The notes: generated from the sequence alone by a model not told the origin. A stretch of DNA of 64,000 nucleotides from Streptomyces sp. A1277 (GCF_004795015.1 NZ_SSBI01000024.1:44573-108572), one strand, 5' to 3'; counted from the first letter of the stretch, positions 51,808-60,852 are shown. A program made the numbers and translations.

Positions 51808-52686
51808 TTACTTCTTGTTCTCGACCGCGTGGCCGCCGAACTGGTTGCGCAGCGCGGCGATCATCTTCATCTGCGGGGAGTCGTCCTGGCGCGAGGCGAA
51901 GCGCGCGAAGAGCGAAGCGGTGATCGCGGGCAGCGGCACGGCGTTGTCGATCGCGGCCTCCACCGTCCAGCGGCCCTCGCCCGAGTCGGCGGCGAAACCG
52001 CGGAGCTTCTCCAGGTGCTCGTCGTCGTCCAGGGCGTTGACCGCCAGGTCGAGCAGCCAGGAACGGATGACCGTGCCCTCCTGCCAGGAGCGGAAGACCT
52101 CACGCACGTCGGTGACGGAGTCGACCTTCTCCAGCAGCTCCCAGCCCTCGGCGTATGCCTGCATCATGGCGTACTCGATGCCGTTGTGGACCATCTTCGC
52201 GAAGTGGCCGGCGCCGACCTTGCCCGCGTGGACCGAACCGAAGTCGCCCTCGGGCTTGAGCGCGTCGAAGATCGGCTGGACCTTCGCGACGTTCTCGGCG
52301 TCGCCGCCGTACATCAGGGCGTAGCCGTTCTCCAGGCCCCAGACGCCGCCGGAGACGCCGCAGTCGACGAAGCCGATGCCCTTGATGCCCAGCTCCACCC
52401 CGTGCTTCTCGTCGTCGGTCCAGCGGGAATTCCCGCCGTCCACGACGATGTCGCCGGGCGAGAGGAGCTCGCCCAGCTCGTCGATCGTGGACTGGGTCGC
52501 GGCTCCGGCCGGGACCATCACCCAGACGACCCGGGGGCCTTTGAGCTTGCCCACAAGCTCTTCCAGGCTGTGGACATCGGCGACGTCCGGGTTGCGGTCG
52601 TAACCGATGACGGTGTGGCCTGCGCGGCGGATGCGCTCGCGCATGTTGCCGCCCATCTTGCCGAGGCCGACGAGACCGAGCTCCAT
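51808..52686 (-). CDS. gnd: 6-phosphogluconate dehydrogenase, short NAD-type (decarboxylating)
   Basis: A 292-aa enzyme converting 6-phosphogluconate to ribulose 5-phosphate and CO2. The Rossmann motif GLVGLGKMGGNM starts at residue 4. The substrate region reads DGGNSRWTDD, CGVSGGVWGLENG and GHFAKMVHNGIEYAMMQ with the catalytic Lys. Length matches the short GndA-like class rather than the ~470-aa E. coli enzyme. It sits between dnaN and recF, as in other Streptomyces. Confidence 0.94.
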   Translation of the reverse strand: MELGLVGLGKMGGNMRERIRRAGHTVIGYDRNPDVADVHSLEELVGKLKGPRVVWVMVPAGAATQSTIDELGELLSPGDIVVDGGNSRWTDDEKHGVELGIKGIGFVDCGVSGGVWGLENGYALMYGGDAENVAKVQPIFDALKPEGDFGSVHAGKVGAGHFAKMVHNGIEYAMMQAYAEGWELLEKVDSVTDVREVFRSWQEGTVIRSWLLDLAVNALDDDEHLEKLRGFAADSGEGRWTVEAAIDNAVPLPAITASLFARFASRQDDSPQMKMIAALRNQFGGHAVENKK

Positions 52687-52787
52687 CAGAGATTCCTTTA
52701 GCGTTGTGCCGATTCGTACCCGAGTCCGAGCCTACGCCCGGAAGGGGACAGGACGCCGGGCATGCTCGGCGCTGAACATGCCCGTCG

Positions 52788-52807
52788 GGCCCTGCCGGGG
52801 CAGGGCC
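52788..52807. terminator. Hairpin after dnaN
   Basis: GGCCCTG...CAGGGCC flanking CCGGGG (52788-52807), 11 bp downstream of the dnaN stop on the minus strand. A GC stem with no T-run. Confidence 0.55.
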
Positions 52808-52817
52808 TGGGACCGGA

Positions 52818-53948
52818 TCAGCCCGAGAGGCGGACCGGCATGATCAGGTACTTGTACGCGTCGTCCGCCTCGGCGTCCACGGCCGGGCGGCCGCTGAGCA
52901 GCGCCGGCTTGGTGGAGGTCGTGAAGGAGAGCTGGGCCACCGGGGAGTCGATGGCGCTCAGGCCGTCCAGCAGGAACGTCGGGTTGAAGGCGATCGAGAT
53001 GTCGTCGCCCTCCAGCACGGCGTCGACCCTCTCCACAGCCTGTGCGTCGTCGCTGGAACCCGCTTCCAGGATCAGCACGCCCTGCTCGAAGCTCAGCCGC
53101 ACCGGGGTGTTGCGTTCGGCCACCAGGGCGACGCGCTTGACGGCCTCGACGAACGGGGCGGTCTCGATCACGGCGACGGAGTTGAACTCGGTCGGGAAGA
53201 GCGTCCGGTACTTCGGCAGGTCGCCTTCGAGCAGCCGGGTGGTGGTGCGGCGGCCGGCGCCCTCGAAACCGATGAGGCCCTCGCCCGCGCCCGAGCCGGA
53301 CAGCGCCAGGGTGACCGTGTCACCGCTGGTCAGCGCCTTGGCGGTGTCGAGCAGCGTCTTGGCGGGCACCAGGGCGACGGCGGAGGCGTCCGCGTTCTCC
53401 GGCTTCCAGAGGAACTCGCGGACCGCGAAGCGGTAGCGGTCGGTGGAGGCGAGGGTGACGGTGTCGCCCTCGATCTCGATGCGCACGCCGGTCAGGACGG
53501 GCAGGGTGTCGTCCCGGCCCGCGGCGATGGCCACCTGGGCGGCGGCGGAGGCGAAGACCTCGCCGGGCACGGTGCCGGTCGCGGTCGGCATCTGCGGGAG
53601 TGCCGGGTACTCCTCCACAGGCAGGGTGTGGAGTGTGAATCGCGAGGAGCCGCAGGAGACGGTCGCCCGTACACCGTCTGTGGAGATCTCCACCGGGCGG
53701 TTGGGCAGGGCGCGGCAGATGTCGGCGAGCAGCCGGCCGGAGACGAGGACGGTGCCGTCCTCCTCGACCTCGGCCTCCACCGAGACGCGCGCCGAGACCT
53801 CGTAGTCGAAGCTCGAGAAGCTCAGGGCACCGTCCTCGGCCTTCAGCAGAAGGCCCGCGAGAACGGGCGCCGGCGGACGGGCCGGGAGGCTGCGGGCCAC
53901 CCAGGCCACCGCCTCCGCGAGTACATCGCGCTCCACCCGGATCTTCAC
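52818..53948 (-). CDS. dnaN: DNA polymerase III sliding clamp (beta subunit)
   Basis: A 376-aa clamp that tethers DNA polymerase III to DNA. It has the three-domain DnaN pattern, beginning VKIRVERDVLAEAVAWVARSL and ending in the hydrophobic-pocket tail YKYLIMPVRLSG. The GTG at 53948 with AGGAGG upstream is the standard start; an in-frame ORF reaching 54095 has no support. It is transcribed away from oriC. Confidence 0.97.
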   Translation of the reverse strand: MKIRVERDVLAEAVAWVARSLPARPPAPVLAGLLLKAEDGALSFSSFDYEVSARVSVEAEVEEDGTVLVSGRLLADICRALPNRPVEISTDGVRATVSCGSSRFTLHTLPVEEYPALPQMPTATGTVPGEVFASAAAQVAIAAGRDDTLPVLTGVRIEIEGDTVTLASTDRYRFAVREFLWKPENADASAVALVPAKTLLDTAKALTSGDTVTLALSGSGAGEGLIGFEGAGRRTTTRLLEGDLPKYRTLFPTEFNSVAVIETAPFVEAVKRVALVAERNTPVRLSFEQGVLILEAGSSDDAQAVERVDAVLEGDDISIAFNPTFLLDGLSAIDSPVAQLSFTTSTKPALLSGRPAVDAEADDAYKYLIMPVRLSG

Positions 53949-54834
53949 CGGAACCGCCTCCTGCTGTTGCTCGCTCGCCCTGCTGGCCTTCGTCGTCTGG
54001 TCGGGTCGCTCCGCCGATGCCGGGGGGAGGACGCCGGGGACCAGTCTGACGCACGGCACCGACACTCGGTGCGGCTCGGGGTCAAATCGCGGCAAGAGGC
54101 TCGGAGCGCTCCGAGGCCGAGTTGTGCACAGGCCCCACTTCGAAACGGATTCCGAGCTAACTATGAGGGGTAGTAGTAGTAGGCCCTGTGGAAACGGTGG
54201 ATAACGTCGTTTGAGCAGGTCAGGGCTCGTTTTTTATCCACCGGCCCTGTGGGTGGCCCGGTGGACAACTTGGGCTTTCTGTGGACATCCCAAAGTTGTG
54301 CACAACCCGTACACAGGACAGGGCAGTTTCTCCCCAGGTCTGTCCCCAGCTTTACCCGCGTTCCCCACAGGCCAACCGTCCCTCTTGGTGTGACGCCTTT
54401 CACTCGGGCCGGTGACGGCGGGTGTCGTGTTGCCGAACAGTGGACAGCGGTGTGGAGAAGCGCCCTCCGGCTGGGGAAAACAGTCGCTGTCCTGTGGGTA
54501 GGCAGTGGACAACGATCCACACAGCCTGTGGACGAAAAACTTGTCCACAGGCTGTGGATCATGGTTGACCACAAATCCCCAGGCCCCTGAGCTGGCCTGA
54601 TGGCCTGTCGGTGGGCGTGCCTGTGGAAGCAGTATGGACAACTTTTGGATCCCCAGGCTGTGGAGGGAAAAAAGTAGCCGGATCTGTGGAGAACACCCGT
54701 GTCCTTGCCGGGATTCGAACAGCGCGGGCGTGCGGAGGCCGGGTCCGTCACCGCGTGGACAGCCTGCCGACGCCCCGTGAGCGCTTCACGGAAGCGCTGC
54801 ACAGGGGTTGCGGGGCGCTTCTCGGGGAATGCGA
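53949..54834. other. oriC: Chromosomal replication origin oriC
   Basis: The gene-free region between dnaN and dnaA. From 54122 to 54693 it holds about 17-20 DnaA-box-like 9-mers in both orientations, only one of them an exact TTGTCCACA (54541-54549). One-mismatch boxes include 54196, 54234, 54260, 54280, 54504, 54527, 54553, 54565 and 54685. A 10-bp palindrome TTGTGCACAA lies at 54296-54305. AT-rich patches such as TTTTTTATCC (about 54230) and GAAAAAC (54534) may help melting. The many boxes and the lack of a clear AT-rich DUE match known Streptomyces origins. Confidence 0.95.
54780..54798. other. Short hairpin at the dnaA side of oriC
   Basis: AGCGCTTC, loop ACG, GAAGCGCT: an 8-bp stem, 37 bp from the dnaA terminator. 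Possibly a second termination element. Confidence 0.4.
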
Positions 54835-54877
54835 AAGGGCGCTGTGCGGACTCCTGACGAGTCCGCACAGCGCCCTT
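54835..54877 (-). terminator. dnaA terminator
   Basis: A perfect 19-bp stem (54835-54853 with 54859-54877) with loop CTGAC, 32 bp downstream of the dnaA stop on the minus strand. It would keep dnaA transcripts out of oriC. Confidence 0.85.
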
Positions 54878-54909
54878 CGGCTGGGTACGGGTCCGGCGCG
54901 GGGGCGCCG

Positions 54910-56724
54910 TCAGCCGTTCTTGATGCGGTTGGTGAGCTCGGTGACCTGGTTGTAGATGGAGCGCCGCTCCGCCATCAGCGCCCGGATCTTGCGGTCGGCG
55001 TGCATGACCGTCGTGTGGTCCCGGCCGCCGAACTGTGCGCCGATCTTCGGCAGTGAGAGGTCGGTCAGTTCGCGGCACAGATACATGGCGATCTGCCGGG
55101 CCGTCACCAGCACGCGGCTGCGCGACGATCCGCAGAGGTCTTCCACCGTCAGACCGAAGTAGTCCGCCGTCGCCGCCATGATGGCCGACGCCGTGATCTC
55201 CGGAGCCGTGTCCTCGCCGCCCGGGATCAGGTCCTTCAGCACGATCTCCGTGAGCCCCAGGTCCACGGGCTGGCGGTTGAGGCTGGCGAAGGCCGTCACC
55301 CGGATGAGAGCGCCCTCCAGCTCACGGATGTTGCGCGAGATGCGGGAGGCGATGAACTCCAGCACCTCCGGCGGGGCGTTGAGCTGCTCCTGCACCGCCT
55401 TCTTGCGCAGGATCGCGATGCGGGTCTCCAGCTCGGGGGGCTGCACATCGGTGGTCAGGCCCCACTCGAAACGATTCCGCAGCCGGTCCTCCAGCGTGAC
55501 CAGCTGCTTCGGCGGCCGGTCGGAGGACAGCACGATCTGCTTGTTGGCGTTGTGCAGCGTATTGAAGGTGTGGAAGAACTCCTCCTGCGTCGACTCCTTG
55601 CTCGCCAGGAACTGGATGTCGTCGACGAGCAGGATGTCGACATCGCGGTACCGCTTGCGGAAGGTGTCGCCCTTGCCGTCACGGATCGAGTTGATGAACT
55701 CGTTGGTGAACTCCTCCGAGCTCACGTACCGCACCCGGGTCCCCGGGTACAGACTGCGGGCGTAGTGCCCGATGGCGTGCAGCAGGTGGGTCTTGCCGAG
55801 CCCGGACTCCCCGTAGATGAAGAGGGGGTTGTACGCCTTGGCGGGCGCTTCGGCGACGGCGACGGCCGCCGCGTGCGCGAAGCGGTTGGACGCCCCGATG
55901 ACGAAGGTGTCGAAGAGGTACTTCGGATTCAGCCGGGCGTGCGGCTCGCCGGGCCCGGGGGCCGGCGAGGGCTGGGCACCCATCGGCCCCGGGGCCCCGC
56001 CGGGCCTTCCGGTGCCGCCGCCCGGCCGGTGCTGCGGCTCCGGCAGCTCGTGGCGCTCGGGCCGGGGCCGCTCGGAGTGCTGCGGCTCGTACCCCTGGCG
56101 CTCCGGTGGCTGCTGCCGGTAGTCGTGCTGCGGCTGCTGCGGGGAGCGGCCGCCCCCGTACGGCTCGCGCCACTGATCGGCGGAGGGCTCACGGTCCTGG
56201 AACCCGCCGAGCCGGGGCTGCTGCCAGGACAGGTCCTCCTGGGTGCGCGGCCAGGCCCCGGGCTCGGGGCGCTGCTGCTGGTAGTCCGGGTAGGCGGGGC
56301 GGGCGGTCGGCATCCCGTCGTCCGATGGCCGGTGCCCGTAGCCCTCGTACGCGTCGCCGTGCCGGCCCTCGCCGTGCTGCGGCCCCTGGTAGCGGTGCTG
56401 CTGCGGCTGGGACTGGTGCGTCGGGGGCGCCGGCGGGGACGACGGTTCGCCCGCGGAGTCGTCGACCGTGATCGCGATCCGGATGGGGCGGCCGCACTCG
56501 CGGCTCAGCGTCTCGCTGATGAGTGGTGCGAGGCGGCCTTCGAGGACCCGCTTCCCCCATTCATTGGGGACGGCGAGCAGCGCGGTATCGGCAACCAGGG
56601 CGAGCGGCTGGCAGCGCTCGATCCACTGCTTGTCCTTCGGCTCGATGCCCTGCTGCCCCTCCCCGAGGAGTTGCTCCAGCACTCGTGGCCACACTGCGGC
56701 AAGATCGGCAGGTACGTCAGCCAC
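54910..56724 (-). CDS. dnaA: Chromosomal replication initiator DnaA
   Basis: A 604-aa initiator. Domain I is at the N-terminus (about 1-95). A long Gln/Pro/Gly/Arg-rich domain II (about 96-265) is a Streptomyces hallmark. The AAA+ domain has Walker A GESGLGKTH (305-313) and Walker B LLVDD (365-369). The DNA-binding domain IV has the signature GGRDHTTVMHADRKI. The GTG at 56724 is the start; upstream in-frame sequence to 56853 is not supported. It is transcribed toward oriC. Confidence 0.98.
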   Translation of the reverse strand: MADVPADLAAVWPRVLEQLLGEGQQGIEPKDKQWIERCQPLALVADTALLAVPNEWGKRVLEGRLAPLISETLSRECGRPIRIAITVDDSAGEPSSPPAPPTHQSQPQQHRYQGPQHGEGRHGDAYEGYGHRPSDDGMPTARPAYPDYQQQRPEPGAWPRTQEDLSWQQPRLGGFQDREPSADQWREPYGGGRSPQQPQHDYRQQPPERQGYEPQHSERPRPERHELPEPQHRPGGGTGRPGGAPGPMGAQPSPAPGPGEPHARLNPKYLFDTFVIGASNRFAHAAAVAVAEAPAKAYNPLFIYGESGLGKTHLLHAIGHYARSLYPGTRVRYVSSEEFTNEFINSIRDGKGDTFRKRYRDVDILLVDDIQFLASKESTQEEFFHTFNTLHNANKQIVLSSDRPPKQLVTLEDRLRNRFEWGLTTDVQPPELETRIAILRKKAVQEQLNAPPEVLEFIASRISRNIRELEGALIRVTAFASLNRQPVDLGLTEIVLKDLIPGGEDTAPEITASAIMAATADYFGLTVEDLCGSSRSRVLVTARQIAMYLCRELTDLSLPKIGAQFGGRDHTTVMHADRKIRALMAERRSIYNQVTELTNRIKNG

Positions 56725-57105
56725 AAGGCACGCTCTCTCGCTGGTCCCACGAATGTGTGGTTCTCGGGACGGTATGGGTCGGGGTGGGTGAGGACCGGCA
56801 GGCGGGAAGAAAAAGAACCGGAGTTCAGCCACGGTAGTCAGCCCGACCCGCACGGTTCAAGTCGTTGTCCACAGGCTGTGCACAATGGAGGGCCCGACAG
56901 GGTCGGTTTGACCGGATGGCGTAGCCGCGCGTACCGTGACCAGGTCGAGTTGTCGATGGCTGCTGCCGCCTGCCTCCGATGGGCAAAGATCACGATCTGT
57001 GATTGTGAAGCGGTGCACTAGGGCGTTTACGCGAGTCTCTCGTGGGCGCACGGTGACAGCCAGGCGATGTCCCGCCAACACACGAGTCATTTCTGGAGCC
57101 CCCGA
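56725..57105. other. Divergent dnaA/rpmH promoter region
   Basis: 381 gene-free bp. Besides the DnaA-box pair at 56865-56885 I see no ORF. The rpmH promoter is presumably within about 56990-57060 (GATTGTGAAG...TAGGG), but no hexamer pair is convincing. Part is AT-richer (56980-57020) than its surroundings. Confidence 0.6.
56865..56885. promoter_or_regulatory. Facing DnaA boxes in the dnaA promoter
   Basis: TTGTCCACA (56865-56873) and TGTGCACAA (56877-56885), a facing pair 3 bp apart and about 140 bp upstream of the dnaA start. This is the arrangement expected for DnaA autoregulation. Confidence 0.75.
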
Positions 57106-57243
57106 GTGAGCAAGCGCACCTTCCAGCCGAACAACCGTCGTCGCGCGAAGACCCACGGCTTCCGGCTGCGTATGCGTACCCGTGCCGGCCGCGCGATTCT
57201 CGCGTCCCGCCGTAGCAAGGGTCGCGCCAGCCTGTCCGCCTGA
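57106..57243 (+). CDS. rpmH: 50S ribosomal protein L34
   Basis: A 45-aa, strongly basic protein. It reads SKRTFQPNNRRRAKTHGFRL and ends in RSKGRASLSA, the full L34 pattern. A GTG start with GGAG nearby (TCTGGAGCCCCCGA). It is too short for many ORF callers. It is divergent from dnaA and followed after 21 bp by rnpA, as in nearly all bacteria. Confidence 0.97.
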   Translation: MSKRTFQPNNRRRAKTHGFRLRMRTRAGRAILASRRSKGRASLSA

Positions 57244-57264
57244 TCGCGTACAGGTCGTCATGAC

Positions 57265-57636
57265 GTGCTGCCTACCGAGAATCGGCTGAGGCGGCGCGAG
57301 GACTTCGCGACCGCGGTACGACGAGGTCGCCGGGCCGGTCGCCCGCTCCTCGTCGTCCATCTACGCAGCGGTGCAACCGACCCGCACGTGACTGGGGAGA
57401 CCGTTCCCCCGCCGCGTGCGGGTTTCGTTGTCAGCAAAGCAGTGGGTGGTGCGGTCGTCCGCACAGCGGTGAAGCGAAAGCTTCGCCACCTGGTCCGAGA
57501 ACGGCTTGCCCTGCTGCCCCCCGGTAGCCTGGTTGTCGTACGAGCGTTGCCCGGCGCGGGCGACGCCGACCATGAACAGCTGGCCCGAGACCTGGACGCC
57601 GCACTGCGGCGGCTGCTGGGAGGGGGCGCGCGATGA
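57265..57636 (+). CDS. rnpA: Ribonuclease P protein component
   Basis: A 123-aa basic protein that helps RNase P RNA bind pre-tRNA. Family features are LRRREDFATAVRRGRR near the start and the conserved block VSKAVGGAVVRTAVKRKLRHLVRE (an RNR-motif variant). A GTG start at 57265, and its stop overlaps the yidD ATG (ATGA). Confidence 0.95.
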   Translation: MLPTENRLRRREDFATAVRRGRRAGRPLLVVHLRSGATDPHVTGETVPPPRAGFVVSKAVGGAVVRTAVKRKLRHLVRERLALLPPGSLVVVRALPGAGDADHEQLARDLDAALRRLLGGGAR

Positions 57637-57992
57637 AGTACCCGCTGCTGGCTCTCATCAAGCTGTACCAGTGGACGATCAGCCCGCTTCTCGGGCCTGT
57701 CTGCCGTTACTACCCGTCGTGTTCCCACTATGGATATACGGCGATCGACCGGCACGGAGCGATCAAGGGAACAGCGCTGACAGCCTGGCGCATCCTGCGA
57801 TGCAATCCGTGGTCACCCGGCGGCGTGGATCACGTACCACCACGCAAACGTCCGCGTTGGCACGAACTGCTGCGCAGCGCCATACGCGGCAGCAAGGGCG
57901 GGGACTCCGCCGCTGACGTGCCTCCCGGGGGTTCGGCCACCGACCTCCCGAGTTCGGCCGCAGAGACTTCGCCCAATGCTCAAGGAGCCTGA
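57633..57992 (+). CDS. yidD: Membrane protein insertion efficiency factor YidD
   Basis: A 119-aa protein. The YidD domain fills the first ~75 residues with its conserved cysteines: YQWTISPLLGPVCRYYPSCSHYGYTAI, then RILRCNPWSPGGVDHVP. The rest is a polar Ser/Ala/Pro tail. YidD sits at the inner face of the membrane and helps YidC insertion. ATG overlaps the rnpA stop. yidC follows after 3 bp. Confidence 0.95.
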   Translation: MKYPLLALIKLYQWTISPLLGPVCRYYPSCSHYGYTAIDRHGAIKGTALTAWRILRCNPWSPGGVDHVPPRKRPRWHELLRSAIRGSKGGDSAADVPPGGSATDLPSSAAETSPNAQGA

Positions 57993-57995
57993 TTA

Positions 57996-59258
57996 GTGGA
58001 CACGATTGCCAGTCTGTTCAGCTTCATCACATGGCCCGTCTCCTGGGTCATCGTCCAGTTCCACAAGTTGTACGGGGCGGTCTTCGGCCCTGACACGGGA
58101 TGGGCCTGGGGTCTGTCCATCGTGTCCCTCGTGGTGCTCATCCGCATCTGTCTGATCCCGCTGTTCGTCAAGCAGATCAAGTCGACGCGGAACATGCAGG
58201 TGCTCCAGCCGAAGATGAAGGCGATCCAGGAGCGCTACAAGAGCGACAAGCAGCGACAGTCCGAAGAGATGATGAAGCTGTACAAGGAGACGGGCACCAA
58301 CCCGCTCTCCTCGTGCCTGCCGATCATCGCGCAGTCGCCGTTCTTCTTCGCGCTGTACCACGTGCTCTCCGCGATCGCGTCGAACAAGAAGATCGGCGTC
58401 ATCGACCAGTCGCTGCTGGACAGCGCCCGTCAGGCCCACATCTTCGGTGCCCCGCTGGCCGCCAAGTTCATGAACAGCGCGGACAAGGTCGACGCGCTCG
58501 GCGCCTCGCTGACCGACGTCCGGATCGTCACCGCGGTCATGATCGTAATGATGTCGGCCTCGCAGTTCTTCACTCAGCGCCAGCTGATGACGAAGAACGT
58601 CGACCTCACGGTCAAGACGCCGTACATGCAGCAGCAGAAGATGCTGATGTACGTCTTCCCGCTGATCTTCGCCGTCATGGGCATCAACTTCCCCGTCGGC
58701 GTCCTCGTCTACTGGCTGACCACCAACGTCTGGACCATGGGTCAGCAGATGTACGTGATCAACCAGAACCCGACGCCGGGAAGCAAGGCCCAGGAGCATT
58801 ACCTCGGACGGCTGCTGAAGAGCGTCACCGCACACGGCGAGGTCCGCGGCCGGACCCGGCGCAACACCGTCAAGCGGATCGTGGCCAAGGGCCCGGACCG
58901 CAACGACATCGAGCGCAAGTTCGTCACGGGACTGGCCAAGCTCGGCCTCGCTCCGCAGGAGGACGGCACGGTGGTCAAGAGCGACACCGCCGTGGCCGAC
59001 GCCGACAGCGGAGCCGCACTGCGGCGCCAGCAGCCCAAGCGGCAGACCAAGGCGAAGCGCCAGACCGGCACGGTTCACCAGGGCGATGCCAAGGACAGGG
59101 ACTCCTCCGAGTCGGCGTCCAAGACCTCCCTGACCAAGAAGGCCGCGCAGGACGACAAGCCCAAGCCGGCGGGCAAGACCGCGTCCGGCTCCTCACGCCA
59201 AGCCAAGACCGGGCAGCGCAAGGGTCCGCAGCGGCCCAAGCACCCGTCCAAGAAGTAA
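57996..59258 (+). CDS. yidC: Membrane protein insertase YidC
   Basis: A 420-aa insertase (Oxa1/Alb3 family) with about five membrane spans, including the pore-lining PLSSCLPIIAQSPFFFALYHV and FPLIFAVMGINFPVGVLVYWLTTN. The cytoplasmic C-terminal ~150 residues are basic and Lys/Ser/Gln-rich, suited to ribosome binding. It inserts small or Sec-dependent membrane proteins. GTG start with AAGGAG upstream. Confidence 0.97.
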   Translation: MDTIASLFSFITWPVSWVIVQFHKLYGAVFGPDTGWAWGLSIVSLVVLIRICLIPLFVKQIKSTRNMQVLQPKMKAIQERYKSDKQRQSEEMMKLYKETGTNPLSSCLPIIAQSPFFFALYHVLSAIASNKKIGVIDQSLLDSARQAHIFGAPLAAKFMNSADKVDALGASLTDVRIVTAVMIVMMSASQFFTQRQLMTKNVDLTVKTPYMQQQKMLMYVFPLIFAVMGINFPVGVLVYWLTTNVWTMGQQMYVINQNPTPGSKAQEHYLGRLLKSVTAHGEVRGRTRRNTVKRIVAKGPDRNDIERKFVTGLAKLGLAPQEDGTVVKSDTAVADADSGAALRRQQPKRQTKAKRQTGTVHQGDAKDRDSSESASKTSLTKKAAQDDKPKPAGKTASGSSRQAKTGQRKGPQRPKHPSKK

Positions 59259-59273
59259 GAAGGAGTCCATCCC

Positions 59274-59786
59274 GTGACGGAAGGCACCACCTCCACGGCC
59301 GCCGCTGAGGGCAGCGACACCTTGACCCGTCTTGAGCAGGAAGGGGAGATCGCAGCGGACTACCTCGAGGGCCTGCTCGACATCGCCGACCTCGACGGCG
59401 ATATCGACATGGACGTCGAGGCGGACCGGGCCGCGGTCTCGATCATCAGCGAATCGGCGCGCGAGCTGCAGAAGCTCGTGGGTCGTGACGGCGAGGTCCT
59501 GGAGGCGCTCCAGGAGCTGACGCGGCTGGCCGTGCACCGGGAGACCGGTGACCGGAGCCGTCTCATGCTGGACATCGCCGGCTTCCGGGCCAAGAAGCGC
59601 ACGGAGCTCGCCGAGCTGGGTGCCAAGGCGGCGGACGAGGTCAAGAGCACCGGTGAGCCGGTGAAGCTGGACCCGATGACGCCGTTCGAGCGCAAGGTCG
59701 TGCACGACGCGGTCGCCGCCGCGGGCCTGCGCAGCGAATCGGAGGGCGAGGAGCCGCAGCGCTTCGTCGTCGTCCTGCCGGCCTGA
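59274..59786 (+). CDS. jag: Jag/KhpB-family RNA-binding protein
   Basis: A 170-aa protein with a KH-like domain (ESARELQKLVGRDGEVLEALQELTRL) and an R3H domain (DPMTPFERKVVHDAVAAAGLRSESEGEEPQRFVVV). The Jag_N domain is missing, as is usual in actinobacteria. It binds RNA and may influence cell-wall growth. GTG with AGAAGGAG upstream, 15 bp after yidC. Confidence 0.93.
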   Translation: MTEGTTSTAAAEGSDTLTRLEQEGEIAADYLEGLLDIADLDGDIDMDVEADRAAVSIISESARELQKLVGRDGEVLEALQELTRLAVHRETGDRSRLMLDIAGFRAKKRTELAELGAKAADEVKSTGEPVKLDPMTPFERKVVHDAVAAAGLRSESEGEEPQRFVVVLPA

Positions 59787-59801
59787 CCGGCCCTTCTCCT
59801 G

Positions 59802-59831
59802 TCGGCCCCGTCTGTTCGCAGACGGGGCCGA
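59802..59831 (+). terminator. Terminator after jag
   Basis: TCGGCCCCGTCTG, tetraloop TTCG, CAGACGGGGCCGA (13-bp stem), followed by TCTTTGT, the clearest intrinsic terminator in the window. Confidence 0.9.
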
Positions 59832-59897
59832 TCTTTGTCAGCCTGATAGACAGCCGCCCATGGTGCGGTAGTGCGGTGAATGGAAGGACGGTCCCCC

Positions 59898-60614
59898 GTG
59901 ACGGAGGAAGTAGCACTTCCCCAGGCCCCCGACGAGGCCCGGGCGGTGTTCGGTGAAAGCTTTCCCGAGGCTGTCCGGTACGCAGAACTGCTGGCGGACG
60001 CGGGGGTCACGCGCGGGCTGATCGGTCCGCGTGAGGTACCGCGCCTGTGGGAGCGGCACCTGCTGAACTGCGCGGTGCTCTCCGAGGTCGTTCCCGAGGG
60101 GGTCACGGTCTGCGACGTGGGCTCGGGGGCGGGGCTTCCGGGAATTCCGCTGGCGCTGGTGCGCCCGGACCTGAAGATCACCCTGCTGGAGCCGTTGCTG
60201 CGGCGGACGAACTTCCTCCAGGAGGTTGTGGAGCTGCTGGGGCTGGACCATGTGACGGTCGTCCGGGGCCGGGCCGAGGAGGTCCTGGGCAGCTTGCAGC
60301 CCGTGCACGTGGTGACGGCCCGGGCGGTGGCCCCGCTGGACCGGCTGGCCGGCTGGGGAGTGCCCCTGCTGCGCCCGTACGGCGAGATGCTCGCGCTCAA
60401 GGGCGATACCGCCGAGGAAGAGATCAACGGTGCCCGGGCGGCGCTCAGCAAGCTCGGAGTCGTGGACACCGAGGTGCTGCACGTCGGTGAGGGCGTGGTC
60501 GACCCGATGTCCACCGTGGTGCGGGTGGTGGTCGGAGAGAGTCCCGGTGGTGTGAGGTTCGCCGCAAAGCGGGCCAAGGCCGCCAGGACCAGCCGGACGC
60601 GCCGTCGCCGCTGA
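59898..60614 (+). CDS. rsmG: 16S rRNA (guanine-N7) methyltransferase RsmG
   Basis: A 238-aa SAM methyltransferase (formerly GidB) that makes m7G527 in 16S rRNA; loss gives low-level streptomycin resistance. The SAM-binding motif is VCDVGSGAGLPGIPLAL, preceded by the typical WERHLLNCAVL. The GTG at 59898 has GGAAGGAC at good spacing; an ATG at 59880 is in frame but lies over that site. The C-terminus is basic. Confidence 0.95.
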   Translation: MTEEVALPQAPDEARAVFGESFPEAVRYAELLADAGVTRGLIGPREVPRLWERHLLNCAVLSEVVPEGVTVCDVGSGAGLPGIPLALVRPDLKITLLEPLLRRTNFLQEVVELLGLDHVTVVRGRAEEVLGSLQPVHVVTARAVAPLDRLAGWGVPLLRPYGEMLALKGDTAEEEINGARAALSKLGVVDTEVLHVGEGVVDPMSTVVRVVVGESPGGVRFAAKRAKAARTSRTRRRR

Positions 60615-60746
60615 GCGTCCGGTTGCACTGAGCCCGTGGCCCTTTCCTAGGGTTTGGGCCAGGAAGCGATGATTCTTCCGGTCATCGAGCCGTACGTGCC
60701 CCGCGCGGAGTGTCGTGCCTCTGTAGCTACGCTGCGAAGGCATCGT

Positions 60747-60760
60747 GTTTCACGTGAAAC
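60747..60760. repeat. parS site between rsmG and parA
   Basis: GTTTCACGTGAAAC, perfect 14-bp palindrome, 195 bp upstream of the chosen parA start. A ParB site in the parAB promoter region fits autoregulation. Confidence 0.93.
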
Positions 60761-60843
60761 GTCGTTCTCTGCTGCATGGAATCATCGGCCGCGGTCGTGT
60801 GTCTGCCGCCCCTCCCCATCGCAGGCCCGTTAGGGCTACGGAG

Positions 60844-60852
60844 TTGTCCACA
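60844..60852 (+). promoter_or_regulatory. DnaA box upstream of parA
   Basis: TTGTCCACA, exact consensus, 103 bp before the parA start and 84 bp beyond the parS site. It could couple parAB expression to initiation. The 340-bp region 60615-60954 otherwise holds only promoters and parS. Confidence 0.55.

Noticed and set aside
52555..52577. DnaA-box-like sequences inside gnd
   Set aside because: They lie within coding sequence, have mismatches and fit the codons of gnd.
56725..56853. N-terminal extension of DnaA
   Set aside because: The added sequence is Phe/Pro-rich, unlike any DnaA; GTG at 56724 gives the standard Streptomyces N-terminus.
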